A stretch of 59,869 bases of DNA from an uncultured Bacilli bacterium (GCA_910589335.1 CAJUTW010000002.1:1-59869), one strand, 5' to 3'. Counted from the stretch's first letter, positions 26,463-35,574 are shown. Notes: a model not told the origin generated them from the letters alone. A program made the numbers and translations.

Positions 26463-27173
26463 TTAATAGTTTTTTATATGTCTTACTTCAATACTTGGTA
26501 TTGTAATTTCATGAGGCAAATCAAAAACATACTTTACTGTTTTTGCCACATCTTCTGATGTCAAGCCTGTATTCATAACTTCTTTTGGTAATTCATTATT
26601 TGCTCTTACATAAAAGTCCGTTTGAATCAATCCAGGACAAACATCAGTAATTTTAATATTATTTCTTGCCAAATCTTCTTGTATTGCTTTTCTAAACGCA
26701 TTTGTACTTTGCTTTGTAGCATTGTATATAGGAAATGGGGGTTCACATGTAACTCCACTTTGAGAATTAATATTTATAATTTGACCATATCCTTGCTTTT
26801 TCATAATAGGAAATATACTCTTTATCATTGCTATTGTTCCAAAAACATTAGTATCAATTACTTTTTTCACTCTATTTAATTGATTCATTTGATTAAACAC
26901 TGGTTCTTCAAGTTTTGACATATCACCAGAAATCCACATTCCAGCACAATTGATTAAACAATCAACTCTTTTATCATTAATTTGGTTAATAACTCTTTCT
27001 ATTTCCTCATCATTACTTAAATCACATACAAAATACTCTTTGTTTAATTCATTAGCTATTTTTATTAATGATTCCATATCATTATCAACTAATATTAAAT
27101 TTTCATCTTTTAAAGTTTCAGCAATTGCTTTACCTACGCCATTTGCTGCACCTGTAATAATTACATTTTTCAT
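26463..27173 (-). CDS. Short-chain dehydrogenase/reductase
   Basis: A 236-aa classical SDR. The Rossmann motif is TGAANGVG, the NAG-type motif reads INCAG, the catalytic Ser lies in NINSQSG, and YNATK supplies the YxxxK pair. It should oxidise or reduce an alcohol or carbonyl with NAD(P); the substrate is unknown. AAAGGA lies 9 bp upstream of the ATG. It sits 16 bp downstream of the cupin gene and in line with DUF2000, so the three may form a small metabolic or resistance cassette inside element 1. Confidence 0.9.
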   Translation of the reverse strand: MKNVIITGAANGVGKAIAETLKDENLILVDNDMESLIKIANELNKEYFVCDLSNDEEIERVINQINDKRVDCLINCAGMWISGDMSKLEEPVFNQMNQLNRVKKVIDTNVFGTIAMIKSIFPIMKKQGYGQIININSQSGVTCEPPFPIYNATKQSTNAFRKAIQEDLARNNIKITDVCPGLIQTDFYVRANNELPKEVMNTGLTSEDVAKTVKYVFDLPHEITIPSIEVRHIKNY

Positions 27174-27189
27174 AAATTTTTATCCTTTC

Positions 27190-27540
27190 TTAATTGTATT
27201 TTTTATATTCGTGAACTTCATTTTCATCAAATGGATTTGATTGTATTTCTAACATTCTCAAGTTACCTTTATAACTATATTTTTGTTTCGGTAATATTTC
27301 AATCAAATCATTTTTTACTACAGAAATAAAATCATTTTCTATTTCAAATTCACCGTTTCCATCTATAATATAATAGAATATTGTACTTTTATCTAGCATA
27401 CAATAATTATCTCTTTCTTCCGCTACATCAACAAAGCAAATACTCACTTCATCACTATCTATTTTAGGTAATATTACATTAAATCCATTTTTTGAAAAAT
27501 CATAATTCTTATTTAAATTTTTTATATATTTTTCTCTCAT
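27190..27540 (-). CDS. Cupin-domain protein
   Basis: A 116-aa protein. The strand pattern with FYYIIDGNGEFEIE and KNDLIEILPKQKYSYKG is that of a single cupin beta-barrel, as in sugar-binding regulators or isomerases. The metal-binding His cluster is not obvious, so catalysis is doubtful. GAGGTGATT precedes the ATG. It is in line with the SDR gene 16 bp downstream. Confidence 0.65.
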   Translation of the reverse strand: MREKYIKNLNKNYDFSKNGFNVILPKIDSDEVSICFVDVAEERDNYCMLDKSTIFYYIIDGNGEFEIENDFISVVKNDLIEILPKQKYSYKGNLRMLEIQSNPFDENEVHEYKKYN

Positions 27541-27620
27541 ATAATCACCTCATAATTTTGTTTATCTTATCATTTAATTAACCCTATATCTATTAATAAA
27601 TCTTCTAAATATTTATCTTT

Positions 27621-27803
27621 TTATAATATAACAATAGGATAGCTATAATCATTTTGATTTCTACTCCAATTGTCAACTTTTAATACTTCTCCTAAACCTA
27701 ATTCATAGGATATTCCTAAAGAATAGATGTACAATGGATAATCCAGAGCAAATCCAGTATTGGAATTTAAAAGTTCACTTAAATTAAATTGAATAATTTC
27801 CAT
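27621..27803 (-). CDS. Small unknown protein or gene fragment
   Basis: About 60 aa from the second ATG (27803, with GGAAG 8 bp upstream); a start five codons earlier is also open. After the TAA stop the same frame continues for 16 more sensible codons (KDKYLEDLLIDIGLIK) to a TGA, so this may be a gene with a nonsense mutation. It lies between RhuM and the cupin gene. No family is recognised. Confidence 0.4.
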   Translation of the reverse strand: MEIIQFNLSELLNSNTGFALDYPLYIYSLGISYELGLGEVLKVDNWSRNQNDYSYPIVIL

Positions 27804-27845
27804 ATAAGATGCTTCCATTCCTTAATTCATAAATTCTTAGTTACA

Positions 27846-28856
27846 TTATTCTTGCAAATCAATATTTTTAGTTTCTAATACTAATTCATCAAAATCAGAT
27901 ATATACTTTTGATCTTGCACTACACGATATTTTTCATATTCATCTAGTGCCAGCTTATCTGCGATTTCTCTTTTTATTTTTCCATTATCTTTTAAAATGT
28001 TATATTCATTTAAATTTAGAAACATTTCTAATTTTTCTTTCCATTCTTGCATGGAAATGATATGACCTAATTTAACTTGCCTTTCAGCAAAATCTAGATA
28101 CATTGATACTAAATTATTAAGTTCTTTTATTTCTTCTTCTGATAGATAATTTTTAGCAATTACAACATCTGTTTCAAGTATTTTACCATCAGGGGCATTC
28201 TTCCAAGTTTGAAGTCCCATGTAGTCCTTTTTTGAATCAACTCTATTATATATAATTTCTGGTGCTGTCATTCCTGTGATAGCGAAGTGTAATTTATTTT
28301 GCACATTTTTATAGAACTCTTTTGTTGTTTCACTGTTTTTATCATAATCATAACTACACTCTTTATAAATATCTGTAATCTTTTGATAAAACCTTCTTTC
28401 ACTAGCACGAATTTCTTTGATTTTAATTAATAATTCATCAAAATAATCTTTACCAAATTTAGGGCCATTTTTTAATAACTCAGTATTTAAAACAAAACCT
28501 TTTTTGATATATTCTTTTAAAGTATTCGTTGCCCATATTCTAAAGTCTGTAGCTTCTTTTGAGTTAACACGGTATCCTATAGCAATTATGGCATCTAAAC
28601 TATAGAAGTTTGTATTATAATCTTTTCCATCTGAGGCAGTTATTCGAATTTTTCGAATAACTGATTTCTCACTTAATTCATCACTATTAAATATTTCCTT
28701 TAAGTGATAATTAATTGTATTAACTTTAACATTGAAAAGTTCAGCCATTGTTTTTTGAGTTAACCAAAAATCTTCGTTATCATATAAAACTTCAATAGAT
28801 TTATTTGTGTTTTCACTTTGGTATAAAATTAAATCTTTTAATTTATCCAATTTCAT
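27846..28856 (-). CDS. RhuM family protein
   Basis: 336 aa. The N-terminal half holds the RhuM/Fic-associated DNA-binding-like domain (FWLTQKTMAELFNVKVNTINYH..., IRKIRITASDGKDYNTNFYSLDAIIAIGYRVNS), followed by the family C-terminal region. First named from a Salmonella pathogenicity island, the family is common on mobile elements and beside defence genes; its biochemical role is not established. GGGAGG precedes the ATG. It lies 31 bp after the Shedu gene and is probably co-transcribed with it. Confidence 0.85.
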   Translation of the reverse strand: MKLDKLKDLILYQSENTNKSIEVLYDNEDFWLTQKTMAELFNVKVNTINYHLKEIFNSDELSEKSVIRKIRITASDGKDYNTNFYSLDAIIAIGYRVNSKEATDFRIWATNTLKEYIKKGFVLNTELLKNGPKFGKDYFDELLIKIKEIRASERRFYQKITDIYKECSYDYDKNSETTKEFYKNVQNKLHFAITGMTAPEIIYNRVDSKKDYMGLQTWKNAPDGKILETDVVIAKNYLSEEEIKELNNLVSMYLDFAERQVKLGHIISMQEWKEKLEMFLNLNEYNILKDNGKIKREIADKLALDEYEKYRVVQDQKYISDFDELVLETKNIDLQE

Positions 28857-28887
28857 TTAATTACCTCCCTTCAATCTTTAATTTTTA

Positions 28888-30102
28888 TTAAATATTCATT
28901 TCAACATCCATTTGATTAAGAAACTTTTCTAAATTATCTAAAAGTTCATCATAGAGAACTATTTGTATGTGAGCATATGAATAGTTCAAGTCTCTTAATG
29001 CTTTTCGTAATTTCAATTTAACAACATTCTCGGTCATTCCGTTTTTTTGCATATATTTTTCTATATGATCTTTTTTCATTAAATAATCAGTGGAACCTAT
29101 TACTAGCATTCCTGTCGCAGACTCTGCACCCTTAACTAGCTCCCTACTTTCCTGTGCATGAGGCAATAACATTAAATAATTGTTAACTTGTGATATTGCT
29201 GTACTTAATTTAGCTGTTGGAACTATGTTGTCGTGAGACTCATCTACTTTAAAAAGATATTCATCAGATTTTTTTAATTCTACTACATCTAAAAAACCAT
29301 ATCTATTGATAGTTAATAAATCTAAATTGCTATTTGTATTTCTTAATTCAGAATTTAGTGTAAGAGCAGCTTGAGGTATTTGTTGTTCTATAGAGCCAAA
29401 TAAAAGATATGAGCCATACAATTCAAAATATCGTTGCCATGCGTATTCTTTACCAATGTGTTCTCTTTCTATTCCCAATTTCTTTTCTACACCATTTTTT
29501 TTAATTAACAAATCTCTTCCAATTTGAATTATATCTTTTAATCTATCTTTATTAATATCTGTAACATCTTTTAATGATATTTTAATCTTTCCATTTTTAA
29601 TCAAACTAGGAATTAGTTGAGCCACTTTCTGTCTATCTTTGTCTTTTAAAACGCCTGAATCAATTCCATTAGATAAAGTTTTTACAACATTTACTATATC
29701 ATTGGATGAAACTTTTTCTTTTTTATATAAACGTTCTATAACTGTTTTTAATTTTCGAACATCCGTTGCTGGTTTAACGACATCATTTTTAAACGATTCC
29801 ATATAAACAATAACTGTATTTGTTCGTTCATCATATGTCATTTCACCTGTGCCTACCTTGAATAATAATCTTATTTTATTATCTATTTTCTCTTTTAATT
29901 CTTTTACTCCTGTAACATTAAATAATTTAAGTAATTCGTCTTTAAACATAGTTGTAATACTAGTGTTATCTGCATTTTTAAAATAATGCGATCTTTTAAA
30001 TATACTTTCATCTTCTATAACAGGGGTATCTTTAAACAGTACAATTATCTCCCTATTTATTTCTTCATATTCATATACTACTGATTTCTGCTCTACAGCC
30101 AT
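28888..30102 (-). CDS. Shedu-type (DUF4263) defence nuclease
   Basis: 404 aa. The C-terminal half reads as a PD-(D/E)xK nuclease of the Shedu type: an E..WQRYFE helix, the core LDLLTINRYGFLDVVELKK (Asp and ExK), and a later Gln helix (AISQVNNY). The N-terminal ~200 residues form the variable sensing/oligomerisation part. Shedu proteins are single-gene anti-phage systems that cleave DNA. An AGGAGG site and a TGTTATAAT extended -10 lie upstream. With RhuM downstream, it is the clearest defence cargo of element 1. Confidence 0.8.
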   Translation of the reverse strand: MAVEQKSVVYEYEEINREIIVLFKDTPVIEDESIFKRSHYFKNADNTSITTMFKDELLKLFNVTGVKELKEKIDNKIRLLFKVGTGEMTYDERTNTVIVYMESFKNDVVKPATDVRKLKTVIERLYKKEKVSSNDIVNVVKTLSNGIDSGVLKDKDRQKVAQLIPSLIKNGKIKISLKDVTDINKDRLKDIIQIGRDLLIKKNGVEKKLGIEREHIGKEYAWQRYFELYGSYLLFGSIEQQIPQAALTLNSELRNTNSNLDLLTINRYGFLDVVELKKSDEYLFKVDESHDNIVPTAKLSTAISQVNNYLMLLPHAQESRELVKGAESATGMLVIGSTDYLMKKDHIEKYMQKNGMTENVVKLKLRKALRDLNYSYAHIQIVLYDELLDNLEKFLNQMDVEMNI

Positions 30103-30153
30103 ATATTTCCTCCTTCATCTACAACACTAGCAATCCCTTAATAATTCATATAC

Positions 30154-30161
30154 ATTATAAC
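30154..30161 (-). promoter_or_regulatory. Extended -10 promoter of the Shedu gene
   Basis: TGTTATAAT on the minus strand (TATAAT at 30159-30154) lies about 50 bp before the Shedu start. The -35 is weak, which is tolerated with an extended -10. Confidence 0.45.
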
Positions 30162-30191
30162 ATTTTTTTCAGCACATTCATATAACTATTG

Positions 30192-30974
30192 CTATATTTC
30201 TATTTCTTCTTCCAAATCTTTTTCAACATCTTTAAACCATCCTAATTCTTCATCCCATTCAAGTTCATTATTTTTTAGTCTAGCTATATTATTTAAAATT
30301 GAGTTCTTTAGATATCCAAACCTATTTGCTATTTTTTCACCATTCTCATCAACAAAATTACGATCTAGTACTCTTGGTATTATATAGTGCAAAATCATCA
30401 ACAAATCCTTTGTTTCGTACTCATTTAAGAGAGTTTCAAATAACTTGTCATAATTATAAATATCAGTATCATCTTTTGTAATGTATTTCCTATCTATTAA
30501 ATTAATAGTTAAATAATTATGATTATCTTCAAAAATTCGATTTTTGGTTTTATCTTCTTTATCTGTTTGTTCTTTAATACTTTGTTTATTAGTATTTAGT
30601 TGTGTATCATTTTCAAGAGATTGAAAATCAAGGTATTGGTTTTCGGTATCTTGCTTTTGTATACTTGGTTCTAAATGAGGTTCTTCGTAGATATTATAAA
30701 AATATTCAATCTTTTTGCTTTCAGTTTGATTAGGATATAACTTAGTTATAGATAAATAATGATGTTCTTTTAATTCATTTAAAGTATTTCTAATTGGTGT
30801 TTTACTTTCTTTAGAGTTAACAACAAGTCCTGCAAGTGAATAGTCCCAATCGTCTGGTAAAGACAACATATAAGAAAGAAGTCCTTTAGCTTTTAAACTT
30901 AGATTTTTATTTTGTAGATGGTGATTACTCATAATTGTAAAATTTTTCGTTTTTTCAACTTTAAATACAGCCAT
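30192..30974 (-). CDS. HTH replication-initiator-like protein of mobile elements
   Basis: About 260 aa. The first 100 residues (MAVFKVEKTKNFTIMSNHHL, then LKAKGLLSYMLSLPDDWDYSLAGL) match the helix-turn-helix domain found in replication-type proteins of Tn1549-like elements. The middle is Asp/Lys/Gln-rich and disordered, and the C-terminus is a helical DnaD/DUF6017-like segment. It probably binds the element's own origin (inference). The ATG at 30974 follows AAAGGGTG; a GTG nine bases upstream lies within that site. Confidence 0.7.
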   Translation of the reverse strand: MAVFKVEKTKNFTIMSNHHLQNKNLSLKAKGLLSYMLSLPDDWDYSLAGLVVNSKESKTPIRNTLNELKEHHYLSITKLYPNQTESKKIEYFYNIYEEPHLEPSIQKQDTENQYLDFQSLENDTQLNTNKQSIKEQTDKEDKTKNRIFEDNHNYLTINLIDRKYITKDDTDIYNYDKLFETLLNEYETKDLLMILHYIIPRVLDRNFVDENGEKIANRFGYLKNSILNNIARLKNNELEWDEELGWFKDVEKDLEEEIEI

Positions 30975-31073
30975 TATAATCACCCTTTCTGTTATTTTTA
31001 AACATGAAAAAAATCCTAATTTCTTAGGACTTTAAATCAAAGATATTACTCACAAATATTTCTTTAAATGGTT

Positions 31074-31643
31074 TTATAAAACCCTCCAATTGTCAGGCAC
31101 TTTATCATTACCACTTTTTACATAGCAGGCTCCGTTGTAATAGGTAAATTTTAATATCCAATAGTATTCATCATAATCATAATTTTTACCATAATGAGCA
31201 TTCCAAATATTAGGTTTATATTCCTTAAAACTAGAAAGAATTTTATTTTTGTTATCAATTGTAAGAGATTCATTTTCTTTAATGGATATCCAATTAATTC
31301 TTAAAGAATATTTTGGATCTTCTTTATCACTAAAATCAAGGATATATCTATAATAGTTATTGTTAATATAAATGATAAAGTTAATGATTGATATATCAAC
31401 TGTATACATAACTTTTCTAGACTGAAAAGTATTCTTACAGTCTTTACAATATCGATTAGGTAAATGACTCATTAATCTTTCACCATCAAAGTCATACTTT
31501 GGGGATCCCTTACGATAAGATTCATTTAATCCAATGTCCTCTTGGTTAATATAATTCTTTTTCGTTTTCTTTTCCCCTAAATAACCATAGGCAATATTAA
31601 ATGTATTCTGACTATTACAAAACGGGCAGGTTAATTTTCCCAT
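31074..31643 (-). CDS. Zinc-ribbon protein, function unknown
   Basis: 189 aa. Two CxxC knuckles (CPFC near residue 6, CKDC near residue 67) make an N-terminal zinc ribbon, followed by an Asp/Tyr-rich beta domain without a recognised family. TTGGAGG is 6 bp upstream of the ATG. It is the last gene inside element 1, next to the right-hand arm at 31.7 kb. Confidence 0.6.
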   Translation of the reverse strand: MGKLTCPFCNSQNTFNIAYGYLGEKKTKKNYINQEDIGLNESYRKGSPKYDFDGERLMSHLPNRYCKDCKNTFQSRKVMYTVDISIINFIIYINNNYYRYILDFSDKEDPKYSLRINWISIKENESLTIDNKNKILSSFKEYKPNIWNAHYGKNYDYDEYYWILKFTYYNGACYVKSGNDKVPDNWRVL

Positions 31644-31695
31644 CTAATTCCTCCAATACTTGCAAGTTCTTAAACAAAAAAGCCTTTATTTATAA

Positions 31696-31747
31696 GTTCT
31701 CTCTATATGTCTTGCATCGGACTTAATGACATGGTGTGAAAAAAACT
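31696..31747. mobile_element. Junction of element 1 (right end) and element 2 (left end)
   Basis: GTTCTCTCTATATGTC (31696-31711) is the inverted counterpart of the GACATATGTAGAGAAAAC arm at 22,712. GACATGGTGTGAAAAAAAC (31728-31746) resembles the same arm in direct orientation and leads into recombinase 2. The two arms face each other across about 16 bp containing TCGGA. This is what two serine-recombinase elements integrated in tandem at one site should look like. Confidence 0.5.
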
Positions 31748-31760
31748 AGTTAAAAAAATT

Positions 31761-33107
31761 TTAATATATTTTATAGAAAATACTAATCTTATTGTTATCA
31801 ATTTCAACACGATCGATTAGGTGTTCTATAATACTTCTTTGTTCTTCAAAAGTCATACAGTTCCATGTAGAACTAATACTTTTTACAGTTTCAAAAGCAA
31901 CTTTGTTTGCTCTTTCTCTTTGTTCACTATTTTCAATTTTAGCATTTATACTTTCTCTTTCATTTTCTAATTCTTTTATTTTTTTTCTAGTTTCTTCTAC
32001 TGCTATACCCTCTGATATAAAACTTATTAGGTTACTAATCTGTTTGTTTATTTTGTCTAGTCTTTCTTTTAATTCATTTATAACATTTACTGTTGCTATA
32101 TTAAAAGTTTCTTTAAATAAATTTTCATCTAAACTCATAGAAAATAACTGTTCCAACACAATATGTTCAATTTCAAAAGTATCCCATCTTTTATTTTTAC
32201 AGTTAGGATCTTTAACATATCTTTTTCTACTTGATTGTTGAGAATTGCAATACATAACAAGTCTTTTTCCCCATTTTTGGTAACGATATTTTGCACCACA
32301 ATGCCCACAAACAACTTTACCAGATAAAAGATAATGCTTATCATATTTTTCTCTACTTCTTAATTTATTTACTCTTAATATTTCTTCGTATAATTCTTTA
32401 GATACGACTGCTTCGTGTTGCCCCTCATATATTTCACCTTTATAAGGAATAACACCAGTATTGGTGATAGATAATAGTCTTCTTTCAACCATTCGTTCAT
32501 CCATATTTACTACTTCACCTATGTTATTAAAACTTTTTCCACTCAAATACATTGAAATCATTTTATTTAAAACTTCTACTTGTTCTGGTATAGGTATAAG
32601 TATTCCTTGTTCCTTATCATATCTATAAGGAAAAGGTATTTTTCCTCCACCTCTCCATAAACCAGATTCGGCTCTTTTTTTGATCCCTATTCGTGTTCTT
32701 TCTAGGATAGTTTCTCTTTCAAGTTGTGCAAAGACAGATAGAACTCCTATCATGGCTTTTCCAAAAGGACTTGTAGTGTCAAAATTTTCTTTCATTGATA
32801 TAAACCCAACATTATATTTATTAAATACTTCTTCAATTAAATATAAAGTATCTTTTTGACTACGAGAGATTCTATCAAGTTTAAAAACTATAACAGTATC
32901 TATCTTATGATCTTTTGCATCTTGTATCAACTTTTGAATTGCAGGTCTATTTAAGTCCTTTCCACTATATCCACCATCAACATAATATTCGTATTCTGTA
33001 AATTCCTTACTTTTAGCATAATTTAAAAGAAATTCTTTTTGTGCATCTATTGAATAACCCTCTAGTTGTGTGTCAGTAGAAACCCTAGCATATAGTCCTG
33101 CCTTTAT
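31761..33107 (-). CDS. Large serine recombinase 2 (integrase of the conjugative element)
   Basis: About 448 aa. The catalytic domain starts GLYARVSTDTQLEGYS, with the same FKLDRISRSQKD and FAQLERETILERTR blocks as recombinase 1, then the zinc ribbon (CGHCGAKY) and coiled coil. It should integrate and excise the conjugative element. As in recombinase 1, no ATG, GTG or TTG precedes the catalytic Ser. GGAGGA (33114-33119) is 6 bp before an ATA at 33107 (IKAGLYARVST). A short overlapping ORF (MEMEEYL) ends in a TAA overlapping this ATA, so re-initiation is possible. Confidence 0.9.
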   Translation of the reverse strand: MKAGLYARVSTDTQLEGYSIDAQKEFLLNYAKSKEFTEYEYYVDGGYSGKDLNRPAIQKLIQDAKDHKIDTVIVFKLDRISRSQKDTLYLIEEVFNKYNVGFISMKENFDTTSPFGKAMIGVLSVFAQLERETILERTRIGIKKRAESGLWRGGGKIPFPYRYDKEQGILIPIPEQVEVLNKMISMYLSGKSFNNIGEVVNMDERMVERRLLSITNTGVIPYKGEIYEGQHEAVVSKELYEEILRVNKLRSREKYDKHYLLSGKVVCGHCGAKYRYQKWGKRLVMYCNSQQSSRKRYVKDPNCKNKRWDTFEIEHIVLEQLFSMSLDENLFKETFNIATVNVINELKERLDKINKQISNLISFISEGIAVEETRKKIKELENERESINAKIENSEQRERANKVAFETVKSISSTWNCMTFEEQRSIIEHLIDRVEIDNNKISIFYKIY

Positions 33108-33172
33108 AAGTATTCCTCCATTTCCATTTTAAAGGCATTTTTTAGAACTATAAACTTACGAATCCATCCTAG

Positions 33173-33200
33173 CATGATTTCTACAAAAAGTAAAATCATG
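33173..33200 (-). repeat. Hairpin between the 57-aa ORF and recombinase 2
   Basis: CATGATTT (33173-33180) and AAATCATG (33193-33200) form a perfect 8-bp stem directly after the stop of the 57-aa ORF. There is no T-run, so it is a regulatory or processing hairpin rather than a terminator. Confidence 0.5.
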
Positions 33201-33374
33201 TTACAATTTAATATATTTTTTAATAATCTCATAGATTACTTTGTCTTTTACTTTTAATTCTTTGGGATCAATTTTATTTCCTTTGGCATCAAAGTTAAAA
33301 ATTTCTATATTTTCAGTCATTGAATCACCTTTAGTAAAGTTTATTACTTCGTTTAAAGAATAAGAACTAGACAT
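33201..33374 (-). CDS. 57-aa protein upstream of serine recombinase 2
   Basis: The ATG has AAAGGAAAT 4 bp upstream and overlaps the VirD4 stop (ATGTCTAG), so it is translationally coupled. The second half (NFDAKGNKIDPKELKVKDKV, then a helix IYEIIKKYIKL) parallels the 38-aa protein before recombinase 1. This conserved position and sequence point to a partner of the recombinase, such as an excision factor, or a short regulatory peptide (inference). Confidence 0.7.
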   Translation of the reverse strand: MSSSYSLNEVINFTKGDSMTENIEIFNFDAKGNKIDPKELKVKDKVIYEIIKKYIKL

Positions 33375-35394
33375 TTTTATTTCCTTTCTCTAAAGTCAAG
33401 TCTTTTTCTAAAGGGTTTTTCAAATGTATTTCAATGGTAGACTTAGTATTATTACCATTATCTATTTCTAAATGAAATACTTCCTTATTTATCTTACCTT
33501 TAATAAAGGTTAGTTCTTTTGTATTTAGTGGCTTAGATAATTCAAAACTAGCATAAGTTCTATTATTATTTTCTTTAAATTCAAATAAAGAAATTTTATC
33601 TTTAAGTTGATCTTGTACGATTTCAATTATATTTTTTAATTTTTCTTTTTCTTCTTCCCTAAATTTATCTAATTCTAATAATTCTTCTTTATAGATAGAT
33701 TTATCATTTCTATTTCTAAATAGTCTATCATATTTAGTCTTAATATCTTCAACAGTAAAATAAGTACTACTTAAATCCACTAGTGGTATCATTTTTCTTT
33801 CCAGTTCACCACTAGAATAACATGATAATTTTTTATAAATAACAGTATCCCTAAAAATTGGATGTCCAATAGTAGGAAAAATTATAGTTTTGTGATGAAG
33901 ATTTTTTACTTCATCTGGTGTTAAAAGATCACGAGCAATTAAAGAAGTAGATTTATTTCCATTATAATTAGTTAAACTAATAGACTGGCTTATAGAGTTA
34001 CTTTCAATAGATTTTTTTCCTAGCATTTTTGAAACTGCCTCAGCAGTTGACATGGTATTCGTTTTAAGGTATTGCAGACCAGCATTATCAAGAATAATCT
34101 GGGCTACTTCTTTACCATAAACATTATCAAGTTGACTTAAACTTTGTATAAACAAATGATACCTTAACCCACGAGAACGAGCAACTGAAATTATGGATTC
34201 GATACTTGGCTCTACTAGTGGTGGACAATTAGAAAATTCATCACATATCCAGTCAATTTCAATAGGACATTTTTTATTTTCATTAGCATTAGCAAGTTTT
34301 ACTAATTCCTTATACAAAAGACCTAATATGATAGTAACTAAGGAATAGTAAACTTTATCTTCATCTGGAACTATAACAAACAAAGCAGACTTTTCCTTAC
34401 CCAAAATATCAAAGTCAAAATCTGACTTACTAGTAACATTAGCAACATTGACATCATCAAATATAGCCATTTTTTCAGAGAAAACACTAGTAATAGACTT
34501 ATAAGTATTTTCACTAGATGATAAAATAGGAACTAGACTATCTTTTGATTTAGTTCCATAAGGTTTTTGTTCTATATATGATTTAAACTTCTTAGAATTT
34601 TTTTCTTCCATTGTAGAGTTTTGAAACTTACGAATAGAAGTCATAGTAATTTGTTCACGATTAATTTTACCATCTTTATATTCTTCTAAGAAAAAACCAA
34701 TTAAACCCTCCAGTAAGTTTTTAGCACTATTGTTCCAGAATGGATCTTTACCTTGTGATTTATCATAGGTAATCATGGATGCTAGAGAAGTAATTAGTCT
34801 ATTAGTTTCAGCATAACTAGAAATAGATTTATTTTGATAATCTAGTCTTTCATTTTCATTAGTAGCAGTATTAACTAGATTTTCATATTTTATATATTTT
34901 TCATATTCACAGATGACTGGCTCTAAAATATTTATATGATTTGATAATTCTGGATGCCTAAAATCTATTGTTAAAACTTTATATCCTTTATCATATAGCA
35001 TTTTAGAAGTTGTATGGTAAATTTCACCCTTAGGATCTGTAACAAATACACTTCGTGGCTTTTTGGCATTAGCAATAAAACTCACCATATTTATAACACA
35101 AGTAACAGACTTACCAGATCCACTAGATCCCAAATAAACATAATGGGGTGTTTCTTTATCAAACCATACATGATTTATATTTTTGTCATAATAAACTGGA
35201 AAACCAACATCATGAATATTAGAGATTTTTTCTTTTACAAAATGTTTATTTATTTCTGATTCACTAGAAAATCTTGCAGATCCATACTCATTATTATTTT
35301 TAATTTTGTGTTTTGAAATTACTGGCTCTATATAAATAAAGCAAATAATGAAAACAATTAAAACTAACAATAAAATAATAAGGGGCAAACTCAT
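33367..35394 (-). CDS. VirD4/TraG-type conjugative coupling protein
   Basis: A 675-aa T4CP. One N-terminal transmembrane helix (about 3-23), Walker A GSSGSGKS, FVTDPKGE after the first strand, and Walker B near EIDWICDEFSNCPP. It brings the relaxase-DNA complex to the secretion channel. AAGGGG precedes the ATG. It is in a long overlapping operon: XRE, methyltransferase, DUF7659, 121-aa, 51-aa, VirD4, 57-aa, recombinase 2. Confidence 0.93.
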   Translation of the reverse strand: MSLPLIILLLVLIVFIICFIYIEPVISKHKIKNNNEYGSARFSSESEINKHFVKEKISNIHDVGFPVYYDKNINHVWFDKETPHYVYLGSSGSGKSVTCVINMVSFIANAKKPRSVFVTDPKGEIYHTTSKMLYDKGYKVLTIDFRHPELSNHINILEPVICEYEKYIKYENLVNTATNENERLDYQNKSISSYAETNRLITSLASMITYDKSQGKDPFWNNSAKNLLEGLIGFFLEEYKDGKINREQITMTSIRKFQNSTMEEKNSKKFKSYIEQKPYGTKSKDSLVPILSSSENTYKSITSVFSEKMAIFDDVNVANVTSKSDFDFDILGKEKSALFVIVPDEDKVYYSLVTIILGLLYKELVKLANANENKKCPIEIDWICDEFSNCPPLVEPSIESIISVARSRGLRYHLFIQSLSQLDNVYGKEVAQIILDNAGLQYLKTNTMSTAEAVSKMLGKKSIESNSISQSISLTNYNGNKSTSLIARDLLTPDEVKNLHHKTIIFPTIGHPIFRDTVIYKKLSCYSSGELERKMIPLVDLSSTYFTVEDIKTKYDRLFRNRNDKSIYKEELLELDKFREEEKEKLKNIIEIVQDQLKDKISLFEFKENNNRTYASFELSKPLNTKELTFIKGKINKEVFHLEIDNGNNTKSTIEIHLKNPLEKDLTLEKGNKNV

Positions 35395-35418
35395 TGTAAA
35401 CCCCTTACTAGATTATTG

Positions 35419-35574
35419 CTATAAAGCATAATCCTCCTTATTTAATACATAAATTCTTTTATGATAAATAAGTAAATATTTAATAACTTTGTCATTTTCA
35501 ATAACAACATATCTATGCCCCCAAAACTTTTTATGAAACCATAGAAATTTTGAAAGTAATTCTTTAAATTTCAT
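35419..35574 (-). CDS. 51-aa basic protein of the conjugative element
   Basis: ATG with AGGTGATT 3 bp upstream; overlaps the end of the 121-aa gene by 11 bp and ends 25 bp before VirD4. The sequence is Lys/Tyr/Phe-rich (MKFKELLSKFLWFHKKFWG...) with two beta-strand-like stretches. No known family. Overlap on one side and tight spacing on the other make it a likely real gene. Confidence 0.6.
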   Translation of the reverse strand: MKFKELLSKFLWFHKKFWGHRYVVIENDKVIKYLLIYHKRIYVLNKEDYAL

